Counted from the stretch's first letter, positions 51,273 to 63,658 are shown. The stretch: DNA of 64,000 bases from Aquipuribacter nitratireducens (GCF_037860835.1 NZ_JBBEOG010000002.1:62001-126000); one strand, 5' to 3'. Program-made: numbers and translations. Notes: a model not told the origin generated them from the letters alone.

Positions 51273-52634
51273 GTGGTCGACATGCTCACCCCCGTCCTCT
51301 CGGCGACGTGGGACGCGGACAGGCCGTGGACCCGCCGCACGTACGAGGCCAACGGCGGCTACGCCGCCCTCCGCACCGCGCTCGGCATGGCGCCGGGCGA
51401 CCTCGTCGACGCCGTCAAGAAGTCGGGCCTGCGCGGCCGCGGCGGCGCCGGGTTCCCCACCGGGATGAAGTGGGGCTTCCTGCCGCCCGACGACGGCAAG
51501 CCCCGCTACCTCGTCGTCAACGCCGACGAGTCCGAGCCGGGCACGTGCAAGGACACCCCGCTCATGCTCGCGACGCCCCACCTCCTCGTCGAGGGCGTCG
51601 TCATCTCCAGCTACGCGATCGGCGCGAACCGGGCGTTCATCTACCTGCGCGGCGAGGAGCTCCACGTCTACCGCCGGCTGCTCCAGGCCGTCGAGGAGGC
51701 CCGGGAGGCCGGCTACGTCGGCACCGACGTCCTCGGCTCCGGGTTCGACCTCGACGTCGTCGTCCACGCCGGCGCGGGCGCCTACATCTGCGGGGAGGAG
51801 ACGGCCCTGCTCGACTCCCTCGAGGGTCGCCGCGGCCAGCCCCGGCTCAAGCCGCCGTTCCCCGCCGTCGCGGGCCTGTACGCCCGCCCGACGGTGGTCA
51901 ACAACGTCGAGTCCATCGCGAGCGTCCCCTCGATCGTGAGCAAGGGCGCCGACTGGTTCGCCGGGCTGGGCACGGAGAAGTCGACGGGGTACGGCCTCTT
52001 CAGCGTCTCCGGCCACGTGAAGCACCCCGGCCAGTACGAGGCCCCGCTCGGCATCACGATGCGGCAGCTCCTCGAGCTCGCGGGCGGCATGCGCGACCTG
52101 CCGGACGGCACGCCCGGGGAGCTGAAGTTCTGGACGCCCGGCGGGTCCTCGACACCGCTGTTCACGGCCGAGCACCTCGACGTGCCGCTCGACTTCGAGT
52201 CGACGATGCAGGCCGGCTCCATGCTCGGCACCCGCGCCCTGCAGATGTTCGACCAGACCACGTCGGTCGTGCGGGCGGTCCTGCGGTGGACGGAGTTCTA
52301 CGCCCACGAGTCGTGCGGCAAGTGCACCCCCTGCCGCGAGGGCACGTACTGGCTCGTCCAGGTGCTGCGCCGCATCGAGGCGGGCAAGGGCACCGAGGAG
52401 GACGTCGACACGCTGCTCGACACGTGCGACAACATCCTCGGGCGCTCCTTCTGCGCGCTCGGCGACGGCGCCACGAGTCCCATCACGAGCGCCGTGAAGT
52501 ACTTCCGCGACGAGTTCCTCTCCGGCACGCACACCCCGGCGTGGGAGCTGTTCCCGTACGAGCGCTCGAGCGTCTTCGCCGACGCCGACCGCATGCCCAC
52601 CGTCAGCCACGCAGAACCAGCAGGGATGGCATGA
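51273..52634 (+). CDS. nuoF: NADH-quinone oxidoreductase subunit F
   Basis: 453 residues. [13 protein letters not shown] near 54-66 is the FMN/NADH site, [12 protein letters not shown] follows, and Cys348, Cys351 and Cys354 (ESCGKCTPC) with Cys in RSFCALGDG bind the N3 4Fe-4S cluster. GTG 51273 with GGAGG seven bases upstream is chosen over ATG 51282. Confidence 0.96.
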   Translation: MVDMLTPVLSATWDADRPWTRRTYEANGGYAALRTALGMAPGDLVDAVKKSGLRGRGGAGFPTGMKWGFLPPDDGKPRYLVVNADESEPGTCKDTPLMLATPHLLVEGVVISSYAIGANRAFIYLRGEELHVYRRLLQAVEEAREAGYVGTDVLGSGFDLDVVVHAGAGAYICGEETALLDSLEGRRGQPRLKPPFPAVAGLYARPTVVNNVESIASVPSIVSKGADWFAGLGTEKSTGYGLFSVSGHVKHPGQYEAPLGITMRQLLELAGGMRDLPDGTPGELKFWTPGGSSTPLFTAEHLDVPLDFESTMQAGSMLGTRALQMFDQTTSVVRAVLRWTEFYAHESCGKCTPCREGTYWLVQVLRRIEAGKGTEEDVDTLLDTCDNILGRSFCALGDGATSPITSAVKYFRDEFLSGTHTPAWELFPYERSSVFADADRMPTVSHAEPAGMA

Positions 52635-55192
52635 GCCTCTCCACCGGCCACGACACCAGCCGCGACACCGGCCTGGCGCGCACGGAGGTGCCCGCCGAGG
52701 ACCTGGTGACCCTCACGATCGACGGGATCGAGGTCCAGGCACCGAAGGGGGCCCTCCTCATCCGCGTCGCGGAGGAGCTCGGCATCGCGATCCCGCGCTT
52801 CTGCGACCACCCGCTGCTGGAGCCCGCGGGCGCGTGCCGGCAGTGCCTCGTCGAGGTCGCCGTGCCCGACCGCGAGGGCAACGTCCGGCCCATGCCGAAG
52901 CCGCAGGCCAGCTGCACGATGACCGTGTCGCCCGGCATGGTCGTCAGCACCCAGAACACCTCCGCCGTGGCCGACAAGGCGCAGCACGGCGTCATGGAGC
53001 TCCTGCTCGTCAACCACCCGCTCGACTGCCCGATCTGCGACAAGGGCGGGGAGTGCCCGCTGCAGAACCAGGCGATGAGCAACGGACGCGGCACGTCGCG
53101 CTTCGTCGACGTCAAGCGGACCTTCGCCAAGCCGATCAAGGTCTCGACGCAGGTCCTCCTCGACCGGGAGCGGTGCATCCTCTGCCAGCGCTGCACGCGC
53201 TTCAGCAAGGAGATCGCGGGCGACACCTTCATCGACCTGCAGAAGCGCGGTGCGGCGCAGCAGATCGGGACGTTCGACCAGCAGGTGCTGGGCTTCGCCG
53301 GCGAGCGCCTCACCGAGGGCGCCGCGGAGCTCGACGAGGCCGGCGCGCCGTTCGCCTCGTACTTCTCCGGCAACACGATCCAGATCTGCCCGGTCGGCGC
53401 GCTCACCGGCGCGGCGTACCGGTTCCGCGCGCGGCCCTTCGACCTCGTGTCGAGCCCGACCGTGTGCGAGCACTGCTCGTCCGGTTGCGCCGTGCGCGCG
53501 GACCACCGGCGCGGCGTCGTCCTGCGCCGGCTCGCGGGGGAGGACCCTGCGGTCAACGAGGAGTGGAACTGCGACAAGGGCCGCTGGGCCTTCACGTACC
53601 CGACGCTCGGTGACCGGCTCGAGGCGCCGATGGTGCGCGACGAGGCGACCGGCGAGCTCGTCGAGACGTCGTGGCCCGACGCCCTGGACGTCGCCGCGCG
53701 CGGGCTCGCCGCAGCGCGTGACGCGGCCGGGGTCGGCACCCTCGTCGGCGGCCGCGCGACGGTGGAGGACGCGTACGCCTACGCGAAGTTCGCCCGCGTC
53801 GTCCTCGGCACGAACGACGTCGACATGCGGGCGCGCCCGCACAGCGCCGAGGAGGAGGCGTTCCTCGCCTCGCGCGTCGCCGGCACCGGTATCGGTGTGA
53901 CGTACGCCGACCTCGAGCGCGCCCGTGCGGTCGTCCTCGTCGGGTTCGAGCCCGAGGAGGAGTCCCCGATCGTCTTCCTCCGCCTCCGAAAGGCGGTGCG
54001 CGCCGGCGGGCTCACCGTGACGTCGCTCGCGCCCTTCGCGACGCGCGGCCTGGAGAAGCTGTCCGGGGTGCTCGTCGAGTGCGTGCCCGGGGCGGAGGCC
54101 GGCTTGCTCCGGTCCGCCGCGTCGAGCACCGCCGCGGACCCGGTCGCGACCGCGCTCCGGCTCGACGGCGCCGTCCTGCTCGTCGGCGAGCGCCTCGCGC
54201 AGGTCCCCGGCGGGCTGAGCGCCGCCGCAGCCGCTGCCGAGGCCACCGGCGCCCGCCTCGCGTGGGTGCCGCGGCGCGCCGGCGAGCGCGGTGCGGTCGA
54301 GGCCGGTGCGCTGCCGAACGTCCTGCCCGGTGGACGGCCGCTCGACAAGGCCGCCCTCGTCGACGTCGCCGCCGCGTGGGGCGTCGACCGGCTCCCGTCG
54401 AAGAAGGGCCGCGACACCGCCGGCATCCTCGCGGCCGCCGCCAAGGGCGCCGGGCTGCTCGTCGGCGGCGTCGACCCGGACGACCTGCCCGACCCCGCGG
54501 CCGCCCGCGCGGCGCTCGAGAGGGCGTCGTTCGTCGTGAGCCTCGAGGTGCGGCGCAGCGCCGTCACCGAGCTCGCCGACGTCGTCCTGCCCGTCGCGCC
54601 CGTCGCGGAGAAGGCCGGGTCGTTCCTCGACTGGGAGGGACGGCTGCGCCCCTTCGAGGCGGTGCTGCCGAGCGGGGCGGTCGCCGACCACGGCGTGCTC
54701 GACGAGCTCGCCGAGGCCATGGGCGTCACGCTCGGGGCCGCGAAGGCCCTGCAGCTGCGCGACGAGCTGTCGCAGGTCGGCGCGTGGGACGGCAGCAGGA
54801 CGACCGTCCCCGACGTCGCCCCCGGCGCCGCGGCCGTGCCGACGGTCGGGCGGGCGGTCCTCGCCACCTGGCACCTCCTGCTCGACGCCGGCCGGCTCCA
54901 GGACGGCGAGGCGTACCTCGCCGGGACCGCTCACCGTGCCCACGCCCGCGTCTCCGCGGCCACCGCCGAGGCCCACGGGCTGCGCGCCGGCGGCACCGTC
55001 GCCGTGTCCGGTCCCGCGGGCACCGTCACGCTGCCCGTCGTCGTCGACCGGACGATGGTGGACGGTGTCGTGTGGCTGCCGACGCGCTCCCGCGGCAGCG
55101 AGGTGCGCCGGCAGGTGGGATCGGGCGCCGGGGACCTGGTAGGAATTGCCGCCGGACCGGACCAGATCGCGACGACGGGAGCCCAGGCGTGA
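52631..55192 (+). CDS. nuoG: NADH-quinone oxidoreductase subunit G
   Basis: 853 residues. The 2Fe-2S ligands are Cys58, Cys69, Cys72 and Cys95. His129 with Cys133, Cys136 and Cys142 bind N5, and the CILCQRC motif (182-188) starts N4. CEHCSSGC near 279 could be an extra N7-type cluster of the molybdopterin-like domain, which is degenerate after about 350. Overlaps nuoF and nuoH by 4 bp. Confidence 0.95.
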   Translation: MSLSTGHDTSRDTGLARTEVPAEDLVTLTIDGIEVQAPKGALLIRVAEELGIAIPRFCDHPLLEPAGACRQCLVEVAVPDREGNVRPMPKPQASCTMTVSPGMVVSTQNTSAVADKAQHGVMELLLVNHPLDCPICDKGGECPLQNQAMSNGRGTSRFVDVKRTFAKPIKVSTQVLLDRERCILCQRCTRFSKEIAGDTFIDLQKRGAAQQIGTFDQQVLGFAGERLTEGAAELDEAGAPFASYFSGNTIQICPVGALTGAAYRFRARPFDLVSSPTVCEHCSSGCAVRADHRRGVVLRRLAGEDPAVNEEWNCDKGRWAFTYPTLGDRLEAPMVRDEATGELVETSWPDALDVAARGLAAARDAAGVGTLVGGRATVEDAYAYAKFARVVLGTNDVDMRARPHSAEEEAFLASRVAGTGIGVTYADLERARAVVLVGFEPEEESPIVFLRLRKAVRAGGLTVTSLAPFATRGLEKLSGVLVECVPGAEAGLLRSAASSTAADPVATALRLDGAVLLVGERLAQVPGGLSAAAAAAEATGARLAWVPRRAGERGAVEAGALPNVLPGGRPLDKAALVDVAAAWGVDRLPSKKGRDTAGILAAAAKGAGLLVGGVDPDDLPDPAAARAALERASFVVSLEVRRSAVTELADVVLPVAPVAEKAGSFLDWEGRLRPFEAVLPSGAVADHGVLDELAEAMGVTLGAAKALQLRDELSQVGAWDGSRTTVPDVAPGAAAVPTVGRAVLATWHLLLDAGRLQDGEAYLAGTAHRAHARVSAATAEAHGLRAGGTVAVSGPAGTVTLPVVVDRTMVDGVVWLPTRSRGSEVRRQVGSGAGDLVGIAAGPDQIATTGAQA

Positions 55193-56634
55193 GCCAGTTC
55201 CTCGCCCTGCCGGCCCTCGGCGGTCTCGAGGGTCCTGCATCGGACTTCAGCAACGACACGTGGTGGATCGCGCTCATCAAGGCGGTCCTCGTCTTCGCGT
55301 TCCTCGTCGTCAACGTCCTCGTCGCGATCTGGGCCGAGCGGCGGATCCTCGGCCGGATGCAGCAGCGTCCCGGTCCCAACCGCCACGGCCCGTTCGGCCT
55401 GCTGCAGTCCCTCGCCGACGGCGTCAAGCTCGCGCTCAAGGAGGACATCGTCCCCGCCGGCGCCGACAAGGTCGTCTACGTCCTCGCCCCGGCCATCTCC
55501 GCGGCACCGGCGTTCCTCGCGTTCGCCGTCATCCCGCTCGGCCCCGAGGTCACGGTCTTCGGCGTCACCACGCCGCTGCAGGTGACCGACGTGCCGGTGT
55601 CGGTGCTGTTCGTGCTCGCCGCCGCGAGCGTCGGCGTGTACGGGCTCGTTCTCGCCGGCTGGGCGTCGGGCTCCACCTACCCCCTGCTCGGCGGCCTGCG
55701 CTCGACGGCGCAGGTCATCTCCTACGAGCTCATCATGGGTCTCGCGCTCGTCGGTGTGTTCATCTACACCGGCTCGATGTCGACGTCGCGGATCGTCGAG
55801 CAGCAGCAGGACCTCTGGCTGTTCATCCCGCTGCTGCCGAGCTTCCTCTTCTTCCTCGTCGCGATCGTCGGCGAGACCAACCGCGCGCCCTTCGACCTGC
55901 CCGAGGGCGAGGGCGAGCTCGTCGGCGGCTTCCACACCGAGTACTCCTCGCTGAAGTTCGCGCTGTTCTTCCTCGCGGAGTACGTCGCGATGTTCACCGT
56001 CTCGGCCCTCGCCGTCACCCTGTTCCTCGGCGGCTGGATGGCGCCGTGGCCCTTCGCGCCGCTGCAGCTGGGCCCGGTCGGGCTGCCCTTCCTCGGGGAC
56101 GGCTGGTTCGGCGTCGAGGCCGGCACCTCGTGGTTCAACACGGGCTTCTGGCCGGTGCTGTGGTTCACGATCAAGATGTGGATCATCGTCTTCGGCTTCT
56201 TCTGGCTCCGTGGCGCGCTCCCGCGCCTGCGCTACGACCAGTTCATGAACCTCGGCTGGAAGGTCCTCATCGAGGCGAGCTTCGCGTGGGTGATCGTCCT
56301 CGGCATCGCCCGCGGCCTCATCGTCTACGAGGTCCTCACCCAGCAGCAGGTCCTCATCGGGGTGGCCGTGCTCGGCGCCCTCCTCGTCGTCGGGGTGTCG
56401 TTCATCGGCGGCAAGGTCGTCGCGGAGCCCGAGAAGGAGGAGAAGGAGGTCGACCCGTTCGCGGACGGCTTCCCCGTCCCGCCGCTGCCCGGCCAGACCA
56501 TCGTCCGCTCCCGCGGCGGCCTCGGCGAGGCCCGCCCGACCGACGCCGGCCGCAGCGCCGCCCGCGAGCCCGCCGCCGTCGGCGCGGGCGAGCCCGACGC
56601 CGGCACCACCGACCAGGAGGCACCGCGTGGCTGA
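55189..56634 (+). CDS. nuoH: NADH-quinone oxidoreductase subunit H with C-terminal extension
   Basis: 481 residues with eight helices. [22 protein letters not shown] near 48-69, [21 protein letters not shown] near 224 and [12 protein letters not shown] near 345 are conserved. Residues from about 405 are a charged, Pro/Gly-rich tail absent in E. coli NuoH (325). Overlaps nuoI by 8 bp. Confidence 0.95.
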   Translation: MSQFLALPALGGLEGPASDFSNDTWWIALIKAVLVFAFLVVNVLVAIWAERRILGRMQQRPGPNRHGPFGLLQSLADGVKLALKEDIVPAGADKVVYVLAPAISAAPAFLAFAVIPLGPEVTVFGVTTPLQVTDVPVSVLFVLAAASVGVYGLVLAGWASGSTYPLLGGLRSTAQVISYELIMGLALVGVFIYTGSMSTSRIVEQQQDLWLFIPLLPSFLFFLVAIVGETNRAPFDLPEGEGELVGGFHTEYSSLKFALFFLAEYVAMFTVSALAVTLFLGGWMAPWPFAPLQLGPVGLPFLGDGWFGVEAGTSWFNTGFWPVLWFTIKMWIIVFGFFWLRGALPRLRYDQFMNLGWKVLIEASFAWVIVLGIARGLIVYEVLTQQQVLIGVAVLGALLVVGVSFIGGKVVAEPEKEEKEVDPFADGFPVPPLPGQTIVRSRGGLGEARPTDAGRSAAREPAAVGAGEPDAGTTDQEAPRG

Positions 56635-57310
56635 CCTGCCCGAGAAGAAGGCCGGTGACGGCCGCGACGTCGACCGGCCCACCGGCTCCGTCGGCGACGG
56701 CGACGGCGCCGACCGCTCCGGCCGTCCGCCGAGCACGTGGCTCGGGGAGCTCCTCGCCCCCGTCGCCGGCTTCGGCGTCACCTTCTCCACCATGTTCCGG
56801 AAGGTGCTGTCGGAGGAGTACCCGGAGGGCCCGAGGAAGAAGGGCCCGGCGCCGACCGCGCCCCGCTACCACGGCCGCCACCAGCTCAACCGCTGGGCCG
56901 ACGGGCTCGAGAAGTGCATCGGCTGCGAGCTGTGCGCGTGGGCGTGCCCCGCCGACGCCATCTACGTCGAGGGCGCGCAGAACACCGACGAGGAGCGCTA
57001 CAGCCCCGGCGAGCGCTACGGACGCGTCTACCAGATCAACTACCTGCGGTGCATCTTCTGCGGGCTCTGCATCGAGGCGTGCCCCACGCGGGCGCTCACG
57101 ATGACGAACGAGTACGAGCTCGCCGACCACACCCGCGAGGCGACGATCTTCACGAAGGACCAGCTCCTCGCCCCGCTGCGCGAGGGCATGCTCCCCGCGC
57201 CCCACCCGATGGTCGAGGGCACGACGGAGAAGGACTACTACCGCAACGAGGTCACGGGCCCCACCGAGGCGCAGCGTCGCTGGGTCGAGGAGCAGGGGGC
57301 CCGCGCATGA
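56627..57310 (+). CDS. nuoI: NADH-quinone oxidoreductase subunit I
   Basis: 227 residues. Two ferredoxin motifs: Cys97-100-103-107 ([12 protein letters not shown]) and Cys142-145-148-152 ([12 protein letters not shown]), ligands of N6a and N6b. The first 35 residues are disordered. Overlaps nuoJ by 4 bp. Confidence 0.96.
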   Translation: MADLPEKKAGDGRDVDRPTGSVGDGDGADRSGRPPSTWLGELLAPVAGFGVTFSTMFRKVLSEEYPEGPRKKGPAPTAPRYHGRHQLNRWADGLEKCIGCELCAWACPADAIYVEGAQNTDEERYSPGERYGRVYQINYLRCIFCGLCIEACPTRALTMTNEYELADHTREATIFTKDQLLAPLREGMLPAPHPMVEGTTEKDYYRNEVTGPTEAQRRWVEEQGARA

Positions 57311-58263
57311 GCGCCCACGTCGCGCTCGCGGTGGCGGAGACGGGCGCCGAGGTCGGCTCCAGCGCCGGCGACGCCGCCCTGTTCTGGACCCTCGGCCCGC
57401 TCATGGTCCTCGCGTCGCTCGGGCTGATCTTCGCGCGGAAGGCCGTCCACGCGGCGCTGTCCATGGCCGTCGTCATGGTGAGCCTCGGCGGGGTCTACGT
57501 CGGGCTGCAGGCGCCGTTCCTCGGCATGGTCCAGGTGTTCGTCTACACGGGCGCCGTCATGATGCTGTTCCTCTTCGTCCTCATGCTCGTGGGCGTCGAC
57601 TCCTCCGACTCCCTCGTCGAGACGATCCGCGGCCAGCGGCTCGCCGCCCTCCTCGCCGGCGGCGGCTTCACGATCTTCGTGCTCGTGGCCCTCGGGCGCA
57701 CGGCGTGGCCGGAGCCCGTCGGGCTCCAGGCGGTCAACGAGGCCGGCAACATCACCGGCATCGCCGAGCGGATCTTCAGCCGGTACGTGTGGTCGTTCGA
57801 GCTGACCGCGGCCCTGCTCGTCGTCGCCGCGATCGGCGCGATGGTCCTCGCCCACCGCGAGCGCACCGGCGAGCGGCCGACCCAGCGCTCGATCTCCGAG
57901 GCACGGCTGCGCCGCGGCCAGCGGATGACCCCGCTGCCGCCGCCCGGCACCTTCGCCCGGCACAACGCCGTCGACACCCCTGCCCTGCTGCCCGACGGCA
58001 GCCCGTCGGAGCTGTCGGTGTCGCGGGTCCTCCAGGCCCGCGGTCAGACGCTGTCGACGACGACCCTCGTCGACGACGTCCCGGAGATCGTCGCCGACGT
58101 CGACCCGGACGGGCGCGGCAGCCGCACCCGCGGGTCCGCCGTCGGCGGGCACCCGATCGACCGCGACCACCCGCGTCACGGCGACGGCCCGCTGGGCGAG
58201 GACACCGCCACCGGCGACGCCTCCGACGGAACGTCCGACTCCGCCAGCACCCGGAAGGCCTGA
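57307..58263 (+). CDS. nuoJ: NADH-quinone oxidoreductase subunit J with C-terminal extension
   Basis: 318 residues. Five helices to about residue 185, with [20 protein letters not shown] near 75-94 as the conserved ND6 helix. The last 130 residues (from about [10 protein letters not shown]) are polar, Asp/Gly/Arg/Thr-rich, probably cytoplasmic and disordered; E. coli NuoJ has 184. Confidence 0.94.
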   Translation: MSAHVALAVAETGAEVGSSAGDAALFWTLGPLMVLASLGLIFARKAVHAALSMAVVMVSLGGVYVGLQAPFLGMVQVFVYTGAVMMLFLFVLMLVGVDSSDSLVETIRGQRLAALLAGGGFTIFVLVALGRTAWPEPVGLQAVNEAGNITGIAERIFSRYVWSFELTAALLVVAAIGAMVLAHRERTGERPTQRSISEARLRRGQRMTPLPPPGTFARHNAVDTPALLPDGSPSELSVSRVLQARGQTLSTTTLVDDVPEIVADVDPDGRGSRTRGSAVGGHPIDRDHPRHGDGPLGEDTATGDASDGTSDSASTRKA

Positions 58264-58266
58264 GCC

Positions 58267-58566
58267 GTGGACCTCATGTACTGGGTCTACCTGTCGGTGG
58301 TCCTCTTCGCCGTCGGCGGGGCGACGGTGCTCGTGCGCCGCAACGCGATCGTCGTGTTCATGGGCGTCGAGCTCATGCTCAACTCCGCGAACCTCGCCTT
58401 CGTCGCGTTCGCCCGCATGCACGGTGACCTCGAGGGGCAGACGGTCGCGCTGTTCGTCATGCTCGTCGCCGCCGCCGAGGTCGTCATCGGCCTCGCGATC
58501 ATCATGGCCATCTTCCGCACCCGCCGGTCCGCGTCGGTCGACGACGCGAACCTGCTGAAGTACTGA
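58267..58566 (+). CDS. nuoK: NADH-quinone oxidoreductase subunit K
   Basis: 99 residues with three helices. [19 protein letters not shown] near 33-51 holds the conserved buried Glu, and [17 protein letters not shown] near 68-84 the second. GTG 58267 taken; ATG 58276 is possible. Confidence 0.95.
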   Translation: MDLMYWVYLSVVLFAVGGATVLVRRNAIVVFMGVELMLNSANLAFVAFARMHGDLEGQTVALFVMLVAAAEVVIGLAIIMAIFRTRRSASVDDANLLKY

Positions 58567-58576
58567 GAGGACGGCT

Positions 58577-60526
58577 GTGCTGCTGTCGCCTGTCCCGACG
58601 CAGGGGCTCACCGCCGTGCCCGCGACCGGCGCCGAGCCGCTCGCGTGGCTGCTCGTCGTCATCCCGCTCGTCAGCGCGGGCGTCCTGCTGCTCGCCGGTC
58701 GCTCCGCAGACCGCTGGGGTCACTGGCTCGGCGTCGCCGCCTCGACCGCCGCGTTCGTCGTCGGCGCCGCCGTCTTCTGGTCGGTGCTCGGTCACGACGC
58801 GGAGGAGCGGGCGCGCTCCGTCGCGGGCTTCTCGTGGGTGCCGGCCGGCACGTTCCAGGTCGAGGCCGGCCTGCTCGTCGACCCGCTGAGCCTGTCGTTC
58901 GTCCTGCTCATCACGTTCGTCGGGACGCTCATCCACCTGTACTCGGTGTCGTACATGGAGCACGACCCCGGCCGGCGGCGCTTCTTCGCCTACCTCAACC
59001 TCTTCGTCGCGGCGATGCTCCTGCTCGTCCTCGCCGACAGCTACCTCCTGCTGTACGTCGGGTGGGAGGGCGTGGGTCTCGCGTCGTACCTGCTCATCGG
59101 GTTCTGGAACCACCGTCTCGAGTACGCCGTGGCGGCGAAGAAGGCGTTCGTCGCGAACCGCGTCGGCGACTTCGGCCTCTCCCTGGCGATCATGGCGATG
59201 TTCGTGGCGTTCGGGTCCGTGTCGTTCACCGACGTGCTCGGCGGGGCGTCCGGCGCGAGCGAGGGCTGGCTCACCGCCATCGGCCTGCTCCTGCTGCTGG
59301 CGGCGTGCGGCAAGTCGGCGCAGTTCCCTCTCCAGTCGTGGCTCGGCGACGCGATGGCCGGCCCGACGCCCGTGTCGGCGCTCATCCACGCCGCGACCAT
59401 GGTGACCGCCGGTGTCTACCTCGTCGTGCGCTCGGGCCCGATCTACGAGGGCGCGCCCGCCGCGACCCTCGCGGTCGCCGTGGTCGGCGCCATCACGCTG
59501 CTCTTCGGGGCGATCGTCGGTAGCGCGAAGGACGACATCAAGAAGGCGCTCGCCGCCTCCACGATGTCGCAGATCGGCTACATGATGCTCGCCGCCGGGC
59601 TCGGCCCCATCGGCTACGTGTTCGCGATCTTCCACCTGCTGACGCACGGCTTCTTCAAGGCCGGCATGTTCCTCGGTGCCGGCTCCGTCATGCACGGCAT
59701 GAACGACGAGACCGACATGCGCCGCTTCGGCGGTCTGCGGACGGTCATGATGGCGACCTGGATCACGTTCGGGCTCGGCTGGCTCGCCATCATCGGCGTC
59801 CCGCCGTTCTCGGGCTTCTTCTCCAAGGACGAGATCATCCACGCGGCGTTCGAGGGCGAGGGCTGGCGCCCGTGGGTGCTGGGGACGGTCACCGTCATCG
59901 GCGCCGGCATCACGGCGTTCTACATGTCGCGGCTGTTCTTCATGACGTTCCACGGCAGGCGCCGCTGGCACGACGGCACCGACGCGCCCGCGCCGCACCC
60001 GCACGAGTCCCCGGCGCTCATGGTCGCGCCCATGGTCGTGCTCGCGGTCGGGTCGGCCGGCCTCGGCCCGCTCCTGTACTACACGCACTGGCTCGAGGAC
60101 TGGCTGGAGCCGGTGTTCACCGCGCCCCCGGAGGTCGAGCCCGTGATCGACCTCACCATCGTCACCGCCGCGACGCTGCTCGTCATCGTCGTCGGGGTGG
60201 CGACGGCGTGGGCGATGTACCTGCGCCAGCCGGTCCCCGTCACGGCCCCGCGCGGCTCCTTCGCCACGCGCGCCGCCCGCAACGACCTGTTCCAGGACGA
60301 CGTCAACGACATCGCGTTCGTCGAGCCCGGCCAGGCGTTCGTCCGCGGCATGGGGCAGCTCGACGACGACGTGGTGAGCGGCGCGGTGCGGGCCCTCGCC
60401 CGCTCCGTCAGCGGCATCGGGACGGGGCTGTCGCGGCTGCAGACCGGTTTCGTCCGCTCCTACGCCCTGTCCATGTTCGTCGGCGTCGGCCTCGTCGTCG
60501 CCGCCCTCGTGATCGTGCAGAACTGA
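58577..60526 (+). CDS. nuoL: NADH-quinone oxidoreductase subunit L
   Basis: 649 residues, about sixteen helices. [18 protein letters not shown] near 157-174 and [24 protein letters not shown] near 255-278 are the antiporter-like core with the proton-path Lys and Glu. The lateral helix is toward the C-terminus. GAGAGGA ribosome site before the GTG. Confidence 0.95.
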   Translation: MLLSPVPTQGLTAVPATGAEPLAWLLVVIPLVSAGVLLLAGRSADRWGHWLGVAASTAAFVVGAAVFWSVLGHDAEERARSVAGFSWVPAGTFQVEAGLLVDPLSLSFVLLITFVGTLIHLYSVSYMEHDPGRRRFFAYLNLFVAAMLLLVLADSYLLLYVGWEGVGLASYLLIGFWNHRLEYAVAAKKAFVANRVGDFGLSLAIMAMFVAFGSVSFTDVLGGASGASEGWLTAIGLLLLLAACGKSAQFPLQSWLGDAMAGPTPVSALIHAATMVTAGVYLVVRSGPIYEGAPAATLAVAVVGAITLLFGAIVGSAKDDIKKALAASTMSQIGYMMLAAGLGPIGYVFAIFHLLTHGFFKAGMFLGAGSVMHGMNDETDMRRFGGLRTVMMATWITFGLGWLAIIGVPPFSGFFSKDEIIHAAFEGEGWRPWVLGTVTVIGAGITAFYMSRLFFMTFHGRRRWHDGTDAPAPHPHESPALMVAPMVVLAVGSAGLGPLLYYTHWLEDWLEPVFTAPPEVEPVIDLTIVTAATLLVIVVGVATAWAMYLRQPVPVTAPRGSFATRAARNDLFQDDVNDIAFVEPGQAFVRGMGQLDDDVVSGAVRALARSVSGIGTGLSRLQTGFVRSYALSMFVGVGLVVAALVIVQN

Positions 60527-60536
60527 GAGGACGGCC

Positions 60537-62081
60537 GTGTTCCCCTGGCTGACCGCAGCCCTCGTCCTCCCGCTCGTCGGGGCGGCCGTCGTCGCCCTCC
60601 TGCCGAAGGGCCGGACCGACGCCGCGAAGGCCGTCGCCCTCGCGTTCTCCCTCGCGGTCCTCGGTCTCGTCGTCGCGATGTCGCTCACCTTCGACGTGCC
60701 CGCGGCGGGGGAGTACCAGTTCGCGGAGGAGGTGTCGTGGATCCCGCAGCTCGGGGTCACGTACGCCCTCGCCGTCGACGGCATCGCCCTGTCGATGGTC
60801 GCCCTCACGGCCGTGCTCGTGCCGGTCTGCCTCCTCGCGTCGTGGCGCGAGCTCGGGCCGGCCGCCGCCGGGCAGGTCGACCGCGGCTTCCTCGCGCTCG
60901 TCCTCGTGCTCGAGGCGCTCGTCATCGGCGTCTTCGCCGCGCGCGACCTCTTCCTCTTCTACGTGTTCTTCGAGGTCATGCTCGTCCCGATGTACTTCCT
61001 CATCGGGCGCTACGGCGGCCCGCGCCGCCGCGAGGCCGCGACGACGTTCCTCGTGTACTCCCTCGCCGGTGGTCTCGTCATGCTCGCCGCCGTCATCGGC
61101 ACGTACGTGGTGGGCCCGGGCGGGGCCGACGGCTTCCTCCTCGCGAACCTCACGAACCTCGAGGTGTCGACCGAGACCGGACGCTGGCTGTTCCTCGGGC
61201 TGTTCGTCGCGTTCGCGGTGAAGGCGCCGCTGTGGCCCGTCCACACGTGGCTGCCGGACGCCGCCGCCCAGGCGCCGCCGGGCGCCGCCGTGCTGCTCGT
61301 GGGCGTGCTCGACAAGGTCGGCACCTTCGGGATGCTGACGATCCTGCTGCCGCTGTTCCCCGAGGCGTCGGTGTGGGCGGCGCCGGTCGTCGTCGTGCTC
61401 GCGCTCGTGTCGATCCTCTACGGGGCGTTCGTCGCCCTCGCCCAGCGCGACGTCCTGCGGCTCATCGCGTGGACGTCGATCAGCCACTTCGGCTTCATCG
61501 TCCTCGGCATCTTCGCCTTCACCACGGCCGGGCAGTCCGGGGCCGCGCTCTACCAGGTCAACCACGGCTTCTCCACGGCCGCGCTGTTCCTCGTCGCGGG
61601 CATGCTCGCGACGCGGCGGGGCTCGAGCCTCATCGCCGACTTCGGTGGCGGCCAGCGGGTCATGCCGCTGCTCGCGGGCGCGTTCCTCGTGGCGGGTCTG
61701 TCGAGCCTCGCCCTGCCGGGTCTGTCGAGCTTCGTCTCCGAGTTCCTCGTCCTCGTCGGCACGTTCGAGCGCTACCAGTGGGCGGCCGTCATCGCGACGG
61801 GCGGCATCATCCTCGCCGCCCTCTACATCCTGTGGACGTACCAGCGGATGATGACGGGCACGACCGTCCCTGCGCTCGCGGCGCTGGAGAGCGACCCGCG
61901 GCGTGACATGCGCGGGCGGGAGGCGTTCGTCGTGGCGCCGCTGCTCGCGGTCATCATCGCGCTCGGCTTCTACCCCAAGCCCGTCCTCGACATCCTCACG
62001 CCCGCCGTCGACCGCACGATGGAGCAGACCGGCATGACCGACCCCGCCCCGCTCTTCGAGGCCGAGGGGGCCGACCAGTGA
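60537..62081 (+). CDS. nuoM: NADH-quinone oxidoreductase subunit M
   Basis: 514 residues, fourteen helices. FYVFFEVMLVPMYFLIGRYGG near 141-161 holds the key Glu, and KAPLWPVHTWLPDAAAQAPP near 229-248 the key Lys. The same GAGAGGA ribosome site as nuoL. Overlaps nuoN by 4 bp. Confidence 0.95.
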   Translation: MFPWLTAALVLPLVGAAVVALLPKGRTDAAKAVALAFSLAVLGLVVAMSLTFDVPAAGEYQFAEEVSWIPQLGVTYALAVDGIALSMVALTAVLVPVCLLASWRELGPAAAGQVDRGFLALVLVLEALVIGVFAARDLFLFYVFFEVMLVPMYFLIGRYGGPRRREAATTFLVYSLAGGLVMLAAVIGTYVVGPGGADGFLLANLTNLEVSTETGRWLFLGLFVAFAVKAPLWPVHTWLPDAAAQAPPGAAVLLVGVLDKVGTFGMLTILLPLFPEASVWAAPVVVVLALVSILYGAFVALAQRDVLRLIAWTSISHFGFIVLGIFAFTTAGQSGAALYQVNHGFSTAALFLVAGMLATRRGSSLIADFGGGQRVMPLLAGAFLVAGLSSLALPGLSSFVSEFLVLVGTFERYQWAAVIATGGIILAALYILWTYQRMMTGTTVPALAALESDPRRDMRGREAFVVAPLLAVIIALGFYPKPVLDILTPAVDRTMEQTGMTDPAPLFEAEGADQ

Positions 62082-63658
62082 GCGCGCTCGCGTCCGTGGC
62101 GCTGCCGCTCGGCGGCACCGTCGGCGGGGGCGGCATCGCCCCGCCCGAGATCGACTGGGTCGCGACCGCCCCCATGTGGGTCGTCGCCGCCGTCGCGATC
62201 GTGTCGGTGACCCTGGAGGCCGCCCTGCCGCGCGGCCGCCGTCGCGCGGCGCAGGTGGTCGTGTCCGTCGGCGGTCTCGTCGCCGCGCTCGTCGCGCTCG
62301 TCCTCACGTGGAGCGACGAGGCCGTCGTCACCGCGAGCGGGTCCATCGCCATCGACGGCGTCACCCGCTTCCTCATGGCGACCGTGCTCGTCCTCGCGAT
62401 CCTCGGCGTCCTGCTCTTCGACGACCGCGTCGACGACGAGCCCGGCTTCGCCGCCCAGGCCTCCGCGGTGCCCGGGTCGCCGGGCGAGGCCGCCGCACGG
62501 CGCGCCGGTCTCGAGCAGACGGAGGTCTTCCCGCTCCTGCTCTTCGTCGTCCTCGGCATGCTCGTGTTCCCCGCCGCGAACGACCTCCTCACGATGTTCG
62601 TCGCGCTCGAGGTCCTCAGCCTGCCGCTGTACCTGCTGTGCGGCTTCGCGCGTCGGCGCCGGCTGCTGAGCCAGGAGGCGGCCGTCAAGTACTTCCTGCT
62701 CGGGGCCTTCAGCTCGGCGTTCTTCCTCTTCGGCGCCGCGCTGCTCTACGGCTTCGCCGGGTCGATCGCGCTCGCCGACATCCGCACGGCCGTGCAGACC
62801 GTGACCGGCCAGGAGGAGCTGCTCGTCCTCGGCTTCGGCCTGCTCGTCATCGGCCTGCTGTTCAAGGTCGGCTCCGCCCCGTTCCACTCGTGGACCCCCG
62901 ACGTCTACCAGGGCGCCCCGACCGCGGTCGTGGCGTTCATGGCGGCGGCGACGAAGGTGGCGGCCTTCGGGGCGCTCCTGCGCGTGCTGTACGTCGCGTT
63001 CCCCGACAACCGCTGGGACTGGCTGCCGGTGCTGTGGGCCGTCGCCATCACGACGATGGTCCTCGGGACGGTCGTCGCGGTCATCCAGCAGGACATCAAG
63101 CGGGTCCTCGCGTACTCCTCGGTCGCGCACGCCGGCTTCATCCTCACCGGCGTCCTCGCGCTCGACACCGCCGGCGTCAGCGGGTCGCTGTTCTACCTCG
63201 CGGCCTACGGCGTCACGACGATCGGGGCGTTCGCGGCCCTCACCCTCGTGCGCGACGCGGGCGGGGAGAGCACGACGATCCGCTCGTGGGCGGGTGTCGG
63301 GCGACGCTCCCCGGTCTTCGCGGCGATGTTCTCGCTGTTCCTCCTCGCCCTCGCCGGCATCCCCCTCACGAGCGGGTTCGTCGGGAAGGTCGCGGTGTTC
63401 GGCGCGGCCATCGCGGGCGGGGCCGAGGTGCTCGCCGTCGTCGGCGTGCTCACGAGCGCCGTCGCGGTGGTCTTCTACGTGCGGATCATCGTGTCGATGT
63501 ACTTCGCCGACGCCGGTGACGACACCGCCCGGGTCGCGACGCCCAGCGCCGCGCTCACCGGTGTGCTCGCGGTCGCCGCGGCCGTCACCGTCCTGCTCGG
63601 CGTGCTGCCCACCCCGCTGCTGGGCCTGGCGGAGCAGTCCGGCTTCTTCGCGCTGTGA
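62078..63658 (+). CDS. nuoN: NADH-quinone oxidoreductase subunit N
   Basis: 526 residues, fourteen helices. FVALEVLSLPLYLLCGFARR near 174-193 and FKVGSAPFHSWTPDVYQGAP near 263-282 are conserved. Last nuo gene; its stop overlaps the polyprenyl synthase start by 4 bp. Confidence 0.95.
   Translation: MSALASVALPLGGTVGGGGIAPPEIDWVATAPMWVVAAVAIVSVTLEAALPRGRRRAAQVVVSVGGLVAALVALVLTWSDEAVVTASGSIAIDGVTRFLMATVLVLAILGVLLFDDRVDDEPGFAAQASAVPGSPGEAAARRAGLEQTEVFPLLLFVVLGMLVFPAANDLLTMFVALEVLSLPLYLLCGFARRRRLLSQEAAVKYFLLGAFSSAFFLFGAALLYGFAGSIALADIRTAVQTVTGQEELLVLGFGLLVIGLLFKVGSAPFHSWTPDVYQGAPTAVVAFMAAATKVAAFGALLRVLYVAFPDNRWDWLPVLWAVAITTMVLGTVVAVIQQDIKRVLAYSSVAHAGFILTGVLALDTAGVSGSLFYLAAYGVTTIGAFAALTLVRDAGGESTTIRSWAGVGRRSPVFAAMFSLFLLALAGIPLTSGFVGKVAVFGAAIAGGAEVLAVVGVLTSAVAVVFYVRIIVSMYFADAGDDTARVATPSAALTGVLAVAAAVTVLLGVLPTPLLGLAEQSGFFAL

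Noticed and set aside
58502-60925. Long minus-strand frame opposite nuoL and nuoM
   Set aside because: Composition shadow; the plus-strand genes are certain.
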